Shown here: in pieces, positions 1-4,586 of the stretch
How positions within the stretch are numbered: the first letter of the stretch is position 1
Layout: every line of letters starts with the position of its first letter
Source: Elusimicrobia bacterium HGW-Elusimicrobia-2
Lineage (GTDB): Bacteria > CG03
Length of the DNA: 6,437 nt
Reading direction: 5' to 3'
Assembly (NCBI GenBank): GCA_002841685.1
Contig: PHAM01000081.1
Coordinates: forward strand, 1 to 6,437
Position numbers and translations under genes: made by a program
Notes under the pieces: generated by a model
Told to the model about the DNA's origin: nothing
The model's input: the letters and a program-made list of their open reading frames with translations, nothing else
Database searches by the model: none

Positions 1-16
1 TTTCAATCCTTTTCAT
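1..16 (-). CDS. 5' end of an unidentified gene, cut by the window edge
   Basis: Only the first five codons are visible on the minus strand (M-K-R-I-E, ATG at 16-14), so no function can be given. The call rests on the start region. Reading toward the ATG, an AAAGGAGGG ribosome binding site (about 33-25) is followed by an 8-nt spacer and the start codon. A consensus promoter lies just upstream at 76-48. It follows the small gene at 81-221 on the same strand with a 64-nt gap, so both may be co-transcribed from the 292-266 promoter, with the inner promoter adding expression of this gene alone. The start codon overlaps one arm of a perfect inverted repeat (15-49). Confidence 0.6.
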
Positions 17-49
17 CGGAACAGCCCTCCTTTACATATCTGTTCCGAT
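15..49. promoter_or_regulatory. Perfect 10-bp inverted repeat around a ribosome binding site (operator or RNA hairpin)
   Basis: ATCGGAACAG at 15-24 and its exact reverse complement CTGTTCCGAT at 40-49 are separated by 15 nt. On the minus strand the loop carries the AAAGGAGGG ribosome binding site, and the last two stem bases are the A and U of the AUG of the partial gene at 1-16. The same repeat reaches the -10 element of the 76-48 promoter and spans its expected start. It could therefore be a repressor operator, or an mRNA hairpin in transcripts that begin further upstream. No T-run follows, so it is not a rho-independent terminator. Confidence 0.55.
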
Positions 50-76
50 TATAGCACTTCTCCTTTTTATGCGCAA
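48..76 (-). promoter_or_regulatory. Sigma70-type promoter for the partial minus-strand gene
   Basis: On the minus strand, TTGCGC (76-71) is followed by a 17-bp spacer and a consensus TATAAT (53-48). TG lies one base before it (TGCTATAAT), an extended -10. The predicted start is near position 41, inside the outer arm of the inverted repeat at 15-49. The transcript would then have a leader of about 25 nt and lack a complete hairpin. It lies just past the stop of the 81-221 gene. Confidence 0.6.
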
Positions 77-80
77 GTAT

Positions 81-221
81 TTATTGCGTTCCATATAAAA
101 ATAATCGCTGATAGCTGATCTCCATGGCGCTTTTGTCAGCGGGCGCGCTCTTTTTCTCCTTGCAGAAAACAGATACCGTCAGCAGTGACAGTGATAGAAA
201 TCCTATAACTAAACTTTTCAT
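81..221 (-). CDS. Small exported peptide, 46 aa, function unknown
   Basis: The product is 46 residues. It has a short positive N-terminus (MK), a hydrophobic stretch at about residues 4-19 rich in Leu, Val and Ser, and Cys20, then a charged tail beginning KEKKSAPADKS. This is a signal peptide or lipoprotein-precursor layout. The residues before Cys20 (S-V-F-C) are not a good lipobox, so lipidation is uncertain. The ATG at 221 is chosen because GGAGGG stands 4 nt upstream. A longer reading frame from 281 would begin upstream of most of its own promoter's expected transcript (292-266 promoter). The mature part would be only about 26 residues. It resembles the short lipoprotein-like peptides many Gram-negative bacteria carry. 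I do not recognise the family. Confidence 0.6.
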   Translation of the reverse strand: MKSLVIGFLSLSLLTVSVFCKEKKSAPADKSAMEISYQRLFLYGTQ

Positions 222-265
222 AAATCCCTCCATTTTTTCAATTCCCCTCCGCAGGGATAAAGGAA

Positions 266-292
266 AGTATAATAAAAGCACTGTTTAGTCAA
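266..292 (-). promoter_or_regulatory. Promoter for the small exported peptide gene
   Basis: On the minus strand, TTGACT (292-287) and TATACT (271-266) are 15 bp apart, or 16 bp if ATTGAC is taken as the -35. Both hexamers are close to consensus but the spacing is short. The expected start near 259 gives a leader of about 38 nt before the ATG at 221. It is arranged back-to-back with the plus-strand promoter at 322-350. Confidence 0.5.
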
Positions 293-321
293 TATCTCAT
301 CCGATTGCGCGAAGATTTCAA

Positions 322-350
322 TAGACAGCGCATGAATCTTGTGCTAAAAT
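322..350 (+). promoter_or_regulatory. Strong extended -10 promoter for the 394 gene
   Basis: TAGACA (322-327), a 17-bp spacer, and TAAAAT (345-350) preceded by TG one base earlier (TGCTAAAAT). Each hexamer matches consensus at five of six positions, and spacing is ideal. The expected start is near 357, giving a leader of about 37 nt before the ATG at 394. Confidence 0.65.
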
Positions 351-393
351 CAGCGAGGAAGATTTTGGCAATAGCAGATAAGGAGGTATTGTT

Positions 394-600
394 ATGGTTG
401 AATACAGCGAGTTTAAGGGTAATCAGATGATTGTTTTAAAAAAAGATGAGAACGACCACTTTCCTTTTCAATTCGGCATTAGCAAGGCAAAGAAAATCGT
501 GGAGAATTTTGACGCGATAAAAAGCTGGGTTGAAAAAATGGAAGCTTCAAAGCTGGCCAAGCCCGCGCCTGCCGCCGGAGAAAAGGAGCCTCTCGCATAG
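394..600 (+). CDS. Small conserved-looking protein, 68 aa, function unknown
   Basis: The start is well supported: AGGAGG at 381-386 stands 7 nt before the ATG, behind the promoter at 322-350. The first 50 residues look like a compact folded domain: MVEYSEFKGNQMIVLKK (probable beta strands), an acidic turn DENDHFPFQFG, then a helix SKAKKIVENFDAIKSWVEKM. The rest (about residues 53-68) is an Ala/Pro/Lys-rich flexible tail. From memory, short proteins with a KGN...IVLK...FPF.FG..KAK..ENF pattern recur as uncharacterised genes in candidate bacterial phyla, but I cannot confirm this. There is no signal peptide or membrane segment, so it is likely cytoplasmic. The frame continues open for 42 codons past the TAG stop (see 601-729). 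Confidence 0.75.
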   Translation: MVEYSEFKGNQMIVLKKDENDHFPFQFGISKAKKIVENFDAIKSWVEKMEASKLAKPAPAAGEKEPLA

Positions 601-729
601 CAGGAACGCAAAAAGACAGGCATTCCTGTCACGGCGAAAACGCTTGACGAGATGCGTCCGATGTGCGGGGAGTCGGGTCTGTCCGGCTGCGACTTTTGTA
701 AAATGGTGGCAGGTATTCAGTTATTCTAA
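601..729 (+). other. Open in-frame extension beyond the amber stop of the 394 gene
   Basis: After the TAG at 598-600 the same frame stays open for 42 codons to a TAA at 727-729. It begins QERKKTGIPVTAKTLDEM and then has a cysteine cluster, CGESGLSGCDFC. No good ribosome binding site precedes the only internal ATGs (652, 661, 703). It may be the remnant of a once longer protein, a readthrough extension, or non-coding DNA open by chance. Its last nine codons coincide with the left 26-bp direct repeat. A small GACAGG-CATT-CCTGTC hairpin at 615-630 has no T-run, so it is not a convincing terminator. Confidence 0.25.
701..726. repeat. Left copy of a 26-bp direct repeat bounding the accessory cassette
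   Basis: This stretch begins AAATGGTGGCAGG and ends TTCAGTTATTC. It matches 2998-3023 at 23 of 26 positions in the same orientation, differing at the 7th, 14th and 15th bases. The copies lie about 2.3 kb apart, one just before the wHTH-MNT promoter and one just after the stop of the AlbA gene. A chance match this good at both edges of a compositionally distinct block is unlikely. It may be a duplicated target, an att-like core, or two members of an intergenic repeat family. Confidence 0.65.
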
Positions 730-743
730 ACAAAGCGCGGTTA

Positions 744-772
744 TTGACAGATGCGGGGTTGTTAAATAGACT
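744..772 (+). promoter_or_regulatory. Promoter of the wHTH-MNT cassette
   Basis: A consensus TTGACA (744-749) is followed by a 17-bp spacer and TAGACT (767-772), four of six matches to TATAAT. The expected start is near 779, giving a leader of about 22 nt before the ATG at 801. One TGTTAA half-site (760-765) lies in the spacer, and a complete inverted repeat of the same hexamer lies just downstream (780-797). This suggests repression by the wHTH product. Confidence 0.6.
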
Positions 773-779
773 TTACATA

Positions 780-797
780 TGTTAAGTGAGGTTAACA
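780..797. promoter_or_regulatory. Candidate autoregulatory operator, TGTTAA-N6-TTAACA
   Basis: A perfect inverted repeat (780-785 and 792-797) is centred just after the predicted transcription start. A further TGTTAA at 760-765 sits exactly 20 bp upstream on the same face of the helix. The spacer GTGAGG is the probable ribosome binding site of the gene at 801, so a repressor here would also cover the translation start. AGGTTAACA (789-797) recurs inside the gene at 915-923. Winged-helix antitoxin-type proteins often repress their own operon. That the product binds here is inference. Confidence 0.45.
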
Positions 798-800
798 CTA

Positions 801-1439
801 ATGGCTATTGATAGAGCGCTCGACAGCGTGCTGAGCACAAACTCAAAGATAAGTATCGTGCGGCTTTTTGTGGCGAGGAGGCATGATTTTATAGCTTCCG
901 GACGGGGAATAGCAAGGTTAACAGGCATAACTCCTCCCGCCGCGCACACTTCCTTAAAAGCGCTTTACAATGAAGATATTCTTAAGCGGGATATCGTCGG
1001 GAAACAGCACATATACCGGCTTAACACGAAGAGCAGGGTTGTAAAAACCATTCTTGTTCCCGCATTCAGCAATGAACAATCGGTCATGAAAGATATAGGC
1101 GCTTTTATTAAGAAGAAGTTAAGAGACAAAAAAATAAGCGCGGATATTGTTTCCGTTGTTCTCTATGGAAGCGCGCAGACCGGACGCGGCATAAAAAAAG
1201 GGGACGTGGGTATTGCCGTAATTGTAAAAGATGCAAAGCGCGTAAAACGGATAAAAAGTGTGTTTGCCGAGGACATAGCGGAAGCATTTTATGAATATTT
1301 CAACGCGCATCTTGATGTTTATCTGAAAACAAAAAAGCGTTTTAAGGAAATGGTGAAGAATAACGCGCCGCCTGTTTCCACGCTTATGAAATCTTACTCG
1401 GTTATATACGGAAAAGATCCCCGTGATTTAGAGCGATGA
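801..1439 (+). CDS. Winged-helix / minimal nucleotidyltransferase (MNT) fusion with altered active site
   Basis: The 212-residue product has two parts. Residues about 12-78 form a winged helix-turn-helix (recognition helix near GITPPAAHTSLKALY). Residues about 95-185 form a polymerase-beta-like minimal nucleotidyltransferase domain. The signature is L-Y-G123-S124, ten residues, D135-V-G137, and a later Asp172 (HLDVYLK). Active family members have GS-X10-D-X-D plus the third carboxylate; here the second metal-binding Asp is Gly, so adenylyltransfer is probably weak or lost. In MNT-HEPN systems the MNT protein is the antitoxin and AMPylates the HEPN toxin. ATG 801 is preferred to GTG 786: GTGAGG lies 9 nt before it, and 786 has no ribosome binding site and sits only about 7 nt after the expected transcript start. 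The stop overlaps the next ATG by 4 bp, so translation is probably coupled. Confidence 0.85.
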   Translation: MAIDRALDSVLSTNSKISIVRLFVARRHDFIASGRGIARLTGITPPAAHTSLKALYNEDILKRDIVGKQHIYRLNTKSRVVKTILVPAFSNEQSVMKDIGAFIKKKLRDKKISADIVSVVLYGSAQTGRGIKKGDVGIAVIVKDAKRVKRIKSVFAEDIAEAFYEYFNAHLDVYLKTKKRFKEMVKNNAPPVSTLMKSYSVIYGKDPRDLER

Positions 1440-1642
1440 CGCCAAAGAAACAAAAAATAAAACAGGAAGATAAATCAAAAGTTTCGGCATTTTTAAAGAA
1501 AGCGGAAGATAACTTTAATCAGATGCGGACAGCCATTGAAGAAGAAAATTTTAATGCTGCCGGTACTCTGGCTGTTCAATGCGCGATATCTTCAGCGGAT
1601 GCGATATGCGTTTATGAAAATGAAAATTGCAGAGAATTTTAA
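1436..1642 (+). pseudogene. Truncated HEPN-domain protein (likely toxin partner remnant), 68 aa
   Basis: The ATG overlaps the MNT stop (ATGA), the usual arrangement of MNT-HEPN pairs. After a Lys-rich start, residues 15-60 resemble the first two helices of HEPN proteins: VSAFLKKAEDNFNQMRTAIE, then N38-F-N-A-A-G and AVQCAISSADAICVY. HEPN proteins usually run to about 110-150 residues. Their RNase motif, RX4-6H, lies in the later helices, which are absent here: the frame ends ENENCREF-stop, 3 bp before the AlbA gene. No remainder of the domain is found between 2996 and 3049. The sequence turns AT-rich near this junction, consistent with replacement of the 3' end by foreign DNA. It is probably catalytically dead. 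A functional short partner of the MNT protein cannot be excluded. Confidence 0.65.
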
Positions 1643-1645
1643 GAT

Positions 1646-2995
1646 ATGAATAAAAACGAATTAGCATTGCTGATGTCTCAAGGAGAGGGATATAATCTTG
1701 AATTTAAAGAAAATTATTCTAAAAACATCGGCAGAGAAATATGCGCTTTTGCTAATGCTTCCGGCGGTACGATAATAATAGGTATCAGCGATAATGGACA
1801 ACAAACAGGTTTTAAAATTTCAAACAGAATCAAATCTGAAATTCAGGATATGGCGAGAAAATCAGAACCTTCTATCAAAATTGATATTGAGAAAGCCGAT
1901 ACGGATTTGGTCGTGATTAGCGTGTTTGAAGGAGAGAATAAACCTTATTCTTACGGCGGAAAGTTTTTCATAAGAGAAGGCGCGAACACACAACAGCTTG
2001 CAAGGGAAGAAATTAGAACTTTTTTTCAAAAGGAAGGAAGAATTCTATTTGATGAAATGCCCAATAGGGATTTTGACATAAAAAAAGATTTTGATAATTC
2101 CAAGTACAGCAAATTTTTAGCAAAAGCAGGCATTTCCGGCATTGCCGATAAAAAAATTGTATTGGAAAATTTGGGGCTTCTTAAAGATGAATGTATGAAA
2201 AATGCGGGAATCTTGCTATTTGCAAAAAATATTGCGAATTTTTTTATTAATGCTTCAATAACCTGTTGCATATTTAAAGGCAAATCAAAAACAGAAATTT
2301 TAGACAGAAAAGAATTTGCTTCTGATATATACTCAAACTATGAGAGCGCAATTTTATATTTACAGAAAAATCTTAAAACAAGATATGTTATAAAAGATGC
2401 CGGTCCGAGAAAGGAAGTTCTTGAAATGCCGGAAGAGGTTTTAAGAGAGGCGATATTAAATGCGATTCTCCACAGAGATTATTTTGAAAAAGGCGCTTGT
2501 GTGATGGTGGAAATTTATTCGGATAGAATTGAAATTAGCAATCCCGGCGGCTTGGCGGGCGGTCTAAAACCTGAAGATTTTGGTAAAAAGAGTTTATCAA
2601 GAAATCCGCTATTGTTTGGATTGGTTCATCGGCTTGGTTTAGTAGAAAAAGTTGGTTCGGGCATAGAAAGAATGCGGTTAGCAATGGGGAATGCCGGCCT
2701 TAAAGAACCGGTTTTTGAATTTGGAACATTTTTTACAGTAAAATTAAAAAGATCTGGTCAGGCGGACACCCAGAAAACACCCAGAAAACACCCAGAAAAC
2801 ACCCAGAAAATAGTAGGCGCTATTTTAGAGAACCCCGCAATAACAATAAAAGAATTAGCCCGGCAATTAGGGTTATCTCAGGATAGTATAAAACATCACG
2901 TCTTAGTTTTAAAAAAGAAAGGCGTTATAAAAAGAGTTGGCCCCGATAAAGGCGGACATTGGGAAGTTATTAAGGCTATTGGAGACGGTTCCTAA
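1646..2995 (+). CDS. Schlafen AlbA_2 / GHKL-ATPase-like / winged-helix transcriptional regulator
   Basis: The 449-residue protein has the usual length and order for this family. Residues about 11-128 are a Schlafen AlbA_2 domain (N17-LEFKE, then ICAFANASGGTIIIGISDNG at 32-51). Residues about 255-368 are an HATPase_c_4-like domain (N-box LREAILNAILHRDY, DRIEISNPGG at 293-302, and the glycine loop GLVEKVGSGIERM at 331-343). A linker encoded by four 11-bp repeats follows (about 375-388), then a winged helix (about 389-445: TIKELARQLGLSQDSIKHHVLVLKKKG). Such proteins are annotated as ATP-binding or RNA-binding-domain regulators; most are biochemically uncharacterised. It is strongly AT-rich compared with the flanking genes, suggesting transfer. 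ATG 1646 is 3 bp after the truncated HEPN stop and has only a weak AGAG 11 nt upstream, so it probably relies on translation from the preceding frame. Confidence 0.88.
   Translation: MNKNELALLMSQGEGYNLEFKENYSKNIGREICAFANASGGTIIIGISDNGQQTGFKISNRIKSEIQDMARKSEPSIKIDIEKADTDLVVISVFEGENKPYSYGGKFFIREGANTQQLAREEIRTFFQKEGRILFDEMPNRDFDIKKDFDNSKYSKFLAKAGISGIADKKIVLENLGLLKDECMKNAGILLFAKNIANFFINASITCCIFKGKSKTEILDRKEFASDIYSNYESAILYLQKNLKTRYVIKDAGPRKEVLEMPEEVLREAILNAILHRDYFEKGACVMVEIYSDRIEISNPGGLAGGLKPEDFGKKSLSRNPLLFGLVHRLGLVEKVGSGIERMRLAMGNAGLKEPVFEFGTFFTVKLKRSGQADTQKTPRKHPENTQKIVGAILENPAITIKELARQLGLSQDSIKHHVLVLKKKGVIKRVGPDKGGHWEVIKAIGDGS
2767..2810 (+). repeat. Four exact 11-bp tandem repeats inside the AlbA gene
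   Basis: The unit CACCCAGAAAA is repeated four times without a mismatch (2767, 2778, 2789, 2800). Because 11 is not a multiple of three, the repeats are read in successive frames, giving the linker TQKTPRKHPENTQK; all three frames are open within the array. Gain of one unit puts TAG (2811-2813) in frame immediately after the array. Loss of one unit gives 24 foreign codons and a TAG at 2884-2886. Either change removes the C-terminal winged helix. It is a candidate phase-variable tract. Confidence 0.9.
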
Positions 2996-2997
2996 AG

Positions 2998-3023
2998 AAA
3001 TGGCGGCAGGCTTTCAGTTATTC
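2998..3023. repeat. Right copy of the 26-bp direct repeat
   Basis: It starts AAATGGCGGCAGG and ends TTCAGTTATTC, matching 701-726 at 23 of 26 bases, and begins 3 bp after the AlbA stop. Its end forms a small tandem duplication, TTCAGTTA twice (3013-3028), of which the left copy has one unit plus TTC. It lies just before the ribosome binding site of the 3050 gene, so this may be the original junction with the host sequence. Confidence 0.65.
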
Positions 3024-3049
3024 AGTTATATGGGAGGAAGGGCGGGATC

Positions 3050-3847
3050 ATGAATGACGGTGCGCAGCGCTACGCTGTGATTTTGAAAAACGCGGAGGAT
3101 TTAGAGCCGCAGCGCCTGGCGCCGCCCTTGAGCAGGGCGTTGAAGATAGCTCTTTACGACGCCGCCCGGCAATCAAGGATGCACAGAGGGATTCCGGCGA
3201 AAAATCTGGACGAGGGAGCCGCTAAGAGCATAGCATCGGAATTTGAGGCGTCGGGTATTGACTGCGCGGTCGTGAGAGAGGAATCCATCGCCTCTATGCC
3301 GGAAGCGCGGAAGGTGCCGAAACTTGAGATGATGGAAGATGGCCTGATTGTTTTTCCCCTCGATGGCAGAGAAGAACTGAAATGGGACGAAATAGCGCTG
3401 ATCGCCGCCGCCACCACCGAGAACAGAGAAACAAAAACCACCGTCAGTCAGATCTCTCCTGGCATGGGCAAAAAAATAGCCGGGTTTGGAATACTGATGA
3501 CGACGGGAATTCCTTTAAAGATGGGAAAAACAAGAAAAGTTGAAAAAACAGAAACGACAACAAAATTAGAATATTTCGCCGAGTTGTTCGCCGGCAATCC
3601 GCCGCGGAGATTTAGAATTGATGCGGAAAGTTTTGATTTCACCTGCCTGAAAGAGAAAATATTCCCTAATATTTACAGCAATTTCACTCTTCTGGTAACA
3701 GAACTGGTGAAAATGGCCCCGCGCGCGTTATTAAACAGGGGCGTGCGCAATTTTCTGAAACCCGGCGAGGGCGAAAGGTTTTCTTATACTGATAACGAAG
3801 ACTTCAATGCGGAAAATCGCTGGCTTTTGACACTTCGGAACATTTGA
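3050..3847 (+). CDS. Unrecognised 265-aa cytoplasmic protein
   Basis: I do not recognise the family. The product has no signal peptide or convincing membrane segment. Residues about 6-90 look like an alpha/beta domain: strand RYAVILKNAE, a helix LSRALKIALYDAARQ, an amphipathic helix DEGAAKSIASEFEASG, and strand IDCAVVREE. Residues about 95-125 (EDGLIVFPLDGREELKWDEI) are beta-rich and lead to a helix, IALIAAATT. A basic/threonine-rich linker (about 158-172, KMGKTRKVEKTETTTK) precedes a C-terminal part with two helices (IYSNFTLLVTELVKMAPRAL) and an unstructured tail. The start is supported by GGAGGAAGG at 3033-3041, 8 nt before the ATG. No clear promoter precedes it, so it may once have been transcribed with the 394 gene. 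The following promoter at 3884 separates it from bioY. Confidence 0.7.
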   Translation: MNDGAQRYAVILKNAEDLEPQRLAPPLSRALKIALYDAARQSRMHRGIPAKNLDEGAAKSIASEFEASGIDCAVVREESIASMPEARKVPKLEMMEDGLIVFPLDGREELKWDEIALIAAATTENRETKTTVSQISPGMGKKIAGFGILMTTGIPLKMGKTRKVEKTETTTKLEYFAELFAGNPPRRFRIDAESFDFTCLKEKIFPNIYSNFTLLVTELVKMAPRALLNRGVRNFLKPGEGERFSYTDNEDFNAENRWLLTLRNI

Positions 3848-3883
3848 CGCGCTGATTGGGAAGGTTACTGAAATAGCGTACAA

Positions 3884-3912
3884 TTGACCTTTGGGCGCTT
3901 ATATAATAAAAT
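3884..3912 (+). promoter_or_regulatory. Strong promoter of the bioY operon
   Basis: TTGACC (3884-3889), a 17-bp spacer, then TAAAAT (3907-3912). An overlapping perfect TATAAT (3902-3907) is only 12 bp from the -35. The expected start is near 3919, leaving a leader of about 35 nt. I looked for a BirA operator (TTGTWAACC and its mirror) or a BioR site (TTATMKATAA) and found neither. An AAGGT/ACCTT pair (3861-3865, 3887-3891) is too short to call an operator. Confidence 0.6.
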
Positions 3913-3953
3913 TTATGCAGGATTTTGGAAGAGGCAGACAGGAGTGATGAGAT

Positions 3954-4586
3954 ATGAATACAGCTGTTTTTTACGGGCGTTTTGAGGATGCCAGGTATAA
4001 TTTTTATGTTTGGAGCAGGGGGAGCGTTTTCGCGAAACGCATTGCTCTCGCGGGAGGGATGGCTGTTGTCACCGGGCTTCTGGCCCTGATAAGGATACAG
4101 CTCCCCTTTACCCCCGTTCCCGTGACGGGGCAGACGATGGGCGTTCTTTTGAGCGGCGTCGTCTGCGGGCCGATGTTCGGCGCTTTCAGCCAGCTTATGT
4201 ACGTGGGCGCGGGTATAGCGGGTGTGCCGTGGTTCGCCGGAGGGGCGCAGGGCTCCCTCGCGACGCTGGCGGGCCCCACGGGAGGTTATCTGATGGGTTT
4301 TATCCTCGCTCCCGTTGTTTCGGGGTATCTCACGGACATATCTTTCGACGGAAGAAAGCGTCTGCCGCAGTTTGTAATAATGACGGCCTCCACCGCAGTT
4401 ATATTAATTTGCGGAGCGTGTTATCTTGCTTTTCTTATGAAATACGGTTTTACCGAAACTTTGATAAAAGGCGTCCTTCCTTTTATCCCCGGGGATATGG
4501 TGAAAATCATCGGCGCCGCCGCGGCAGGTTCGTTAATTCTTCCGAAAAAATCTTCTATGCGGAAATGTAAAGGATTAAAAATTTGA
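3954..4586 (+). CDS. bioY: BioY biotin transporter, substrate-binding subunit
   Basis: BioY is the integral-membrane S-component of energy-coupling-factor transporters that import biotin. The 210-residue length fits. Family hallmarks are clear: residues 51-61 PFTPVPVTGQT; GAFSQLMYVGAGIAGVPWFAGG at 76-97 (split G/P-rich loop); GPTGGYLMGF at 107-116; and near the end PFIPGD (176-181) followed by Lys184, the conserved D-x2-K. About five or six hydrophobic segments are visible between residues 29 and 196. No EcfA/EcfT genes lie nearby, so it would share those encoded elsewhere or act alone. AGGAG at 3940-3944 stands 9 nt before the ATG. It leads an operon of four overlapping genes; its stop overlaps the next start (TTGA). 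Confidence 0.95.
   Translation: MNTAVFYGRFEDARYNFYVWSRGSVFAKRIALAGGMAVVTGLLALIRIQLPFTPVPVTGQTMGVLLSGVVCGPMFGAFSQLMYVGAGIAGVPWFAGGAQGSLATLAGPTGGYLMGFILAPVVSGYLTDISFDGRKRLPQFVIMTASTAVILICGACYLAFLMKYGFTETLIKGVLPFIPGDMVKIIGAAAAGSLILPKKSSMRKCKGLKI

Larger units (their letters stand above)
727..2997 (+). mobile_element. Putative accessory cassette: wHTH-MNT, truncated HEPN, AlbA regulator
   Basis: Three codirectional genes (801-1439, 1436-1642, 1646-2995) with one recognisable promoter (744-772) lie between the two 26-bp direct repeats. Most of the interval, especially after about 1440, is far more A+T-rich than the genes on either side. MNT/HEPN pairs and AlbA-family regulators are typical of defence and mobile gene pools. 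No integrase, transposase or terminal inverted repeat is present, so the unit is at best a passenger or a remnant. Removing 727-3023 would leave the small gene at 394 directly followed by the ribosome binding site and gene at 3050, a plausible ancestral order. That reconstruction is inference. Confidence 0.35.

Noticed and set aside
615-630. GACAGG-CATT-CCTGTC hairpin as a terminator of the 394 gene
   Set aside because: Only six base pairs and no following T-run. CAGGAA at 601-606 can also pair with TTCCTG at 623-628, so the structure is ambiguous.
530-769. Plus-strand open frame of 79 codons
   Set aside because: It overlaps the 394 gene in another frame, is Arg/Ser-rich, lacks a ribosome binding site, and runs through the cassette promoter region.
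3861-3891. AAGGT/ACCTT pair near the bioY promoter as a biotin repressor operator
   Set aside because: Only five pairing bases, and it does not match the BirA or BioR consensus.
4010-4570. Long open frame of 186 codons inside bioY
   Set aside because: It is a shifted frame of an unmistakable BioY gene. Its Arg-rich composition is the usual product of reading a G+C-rich gene out of frame.
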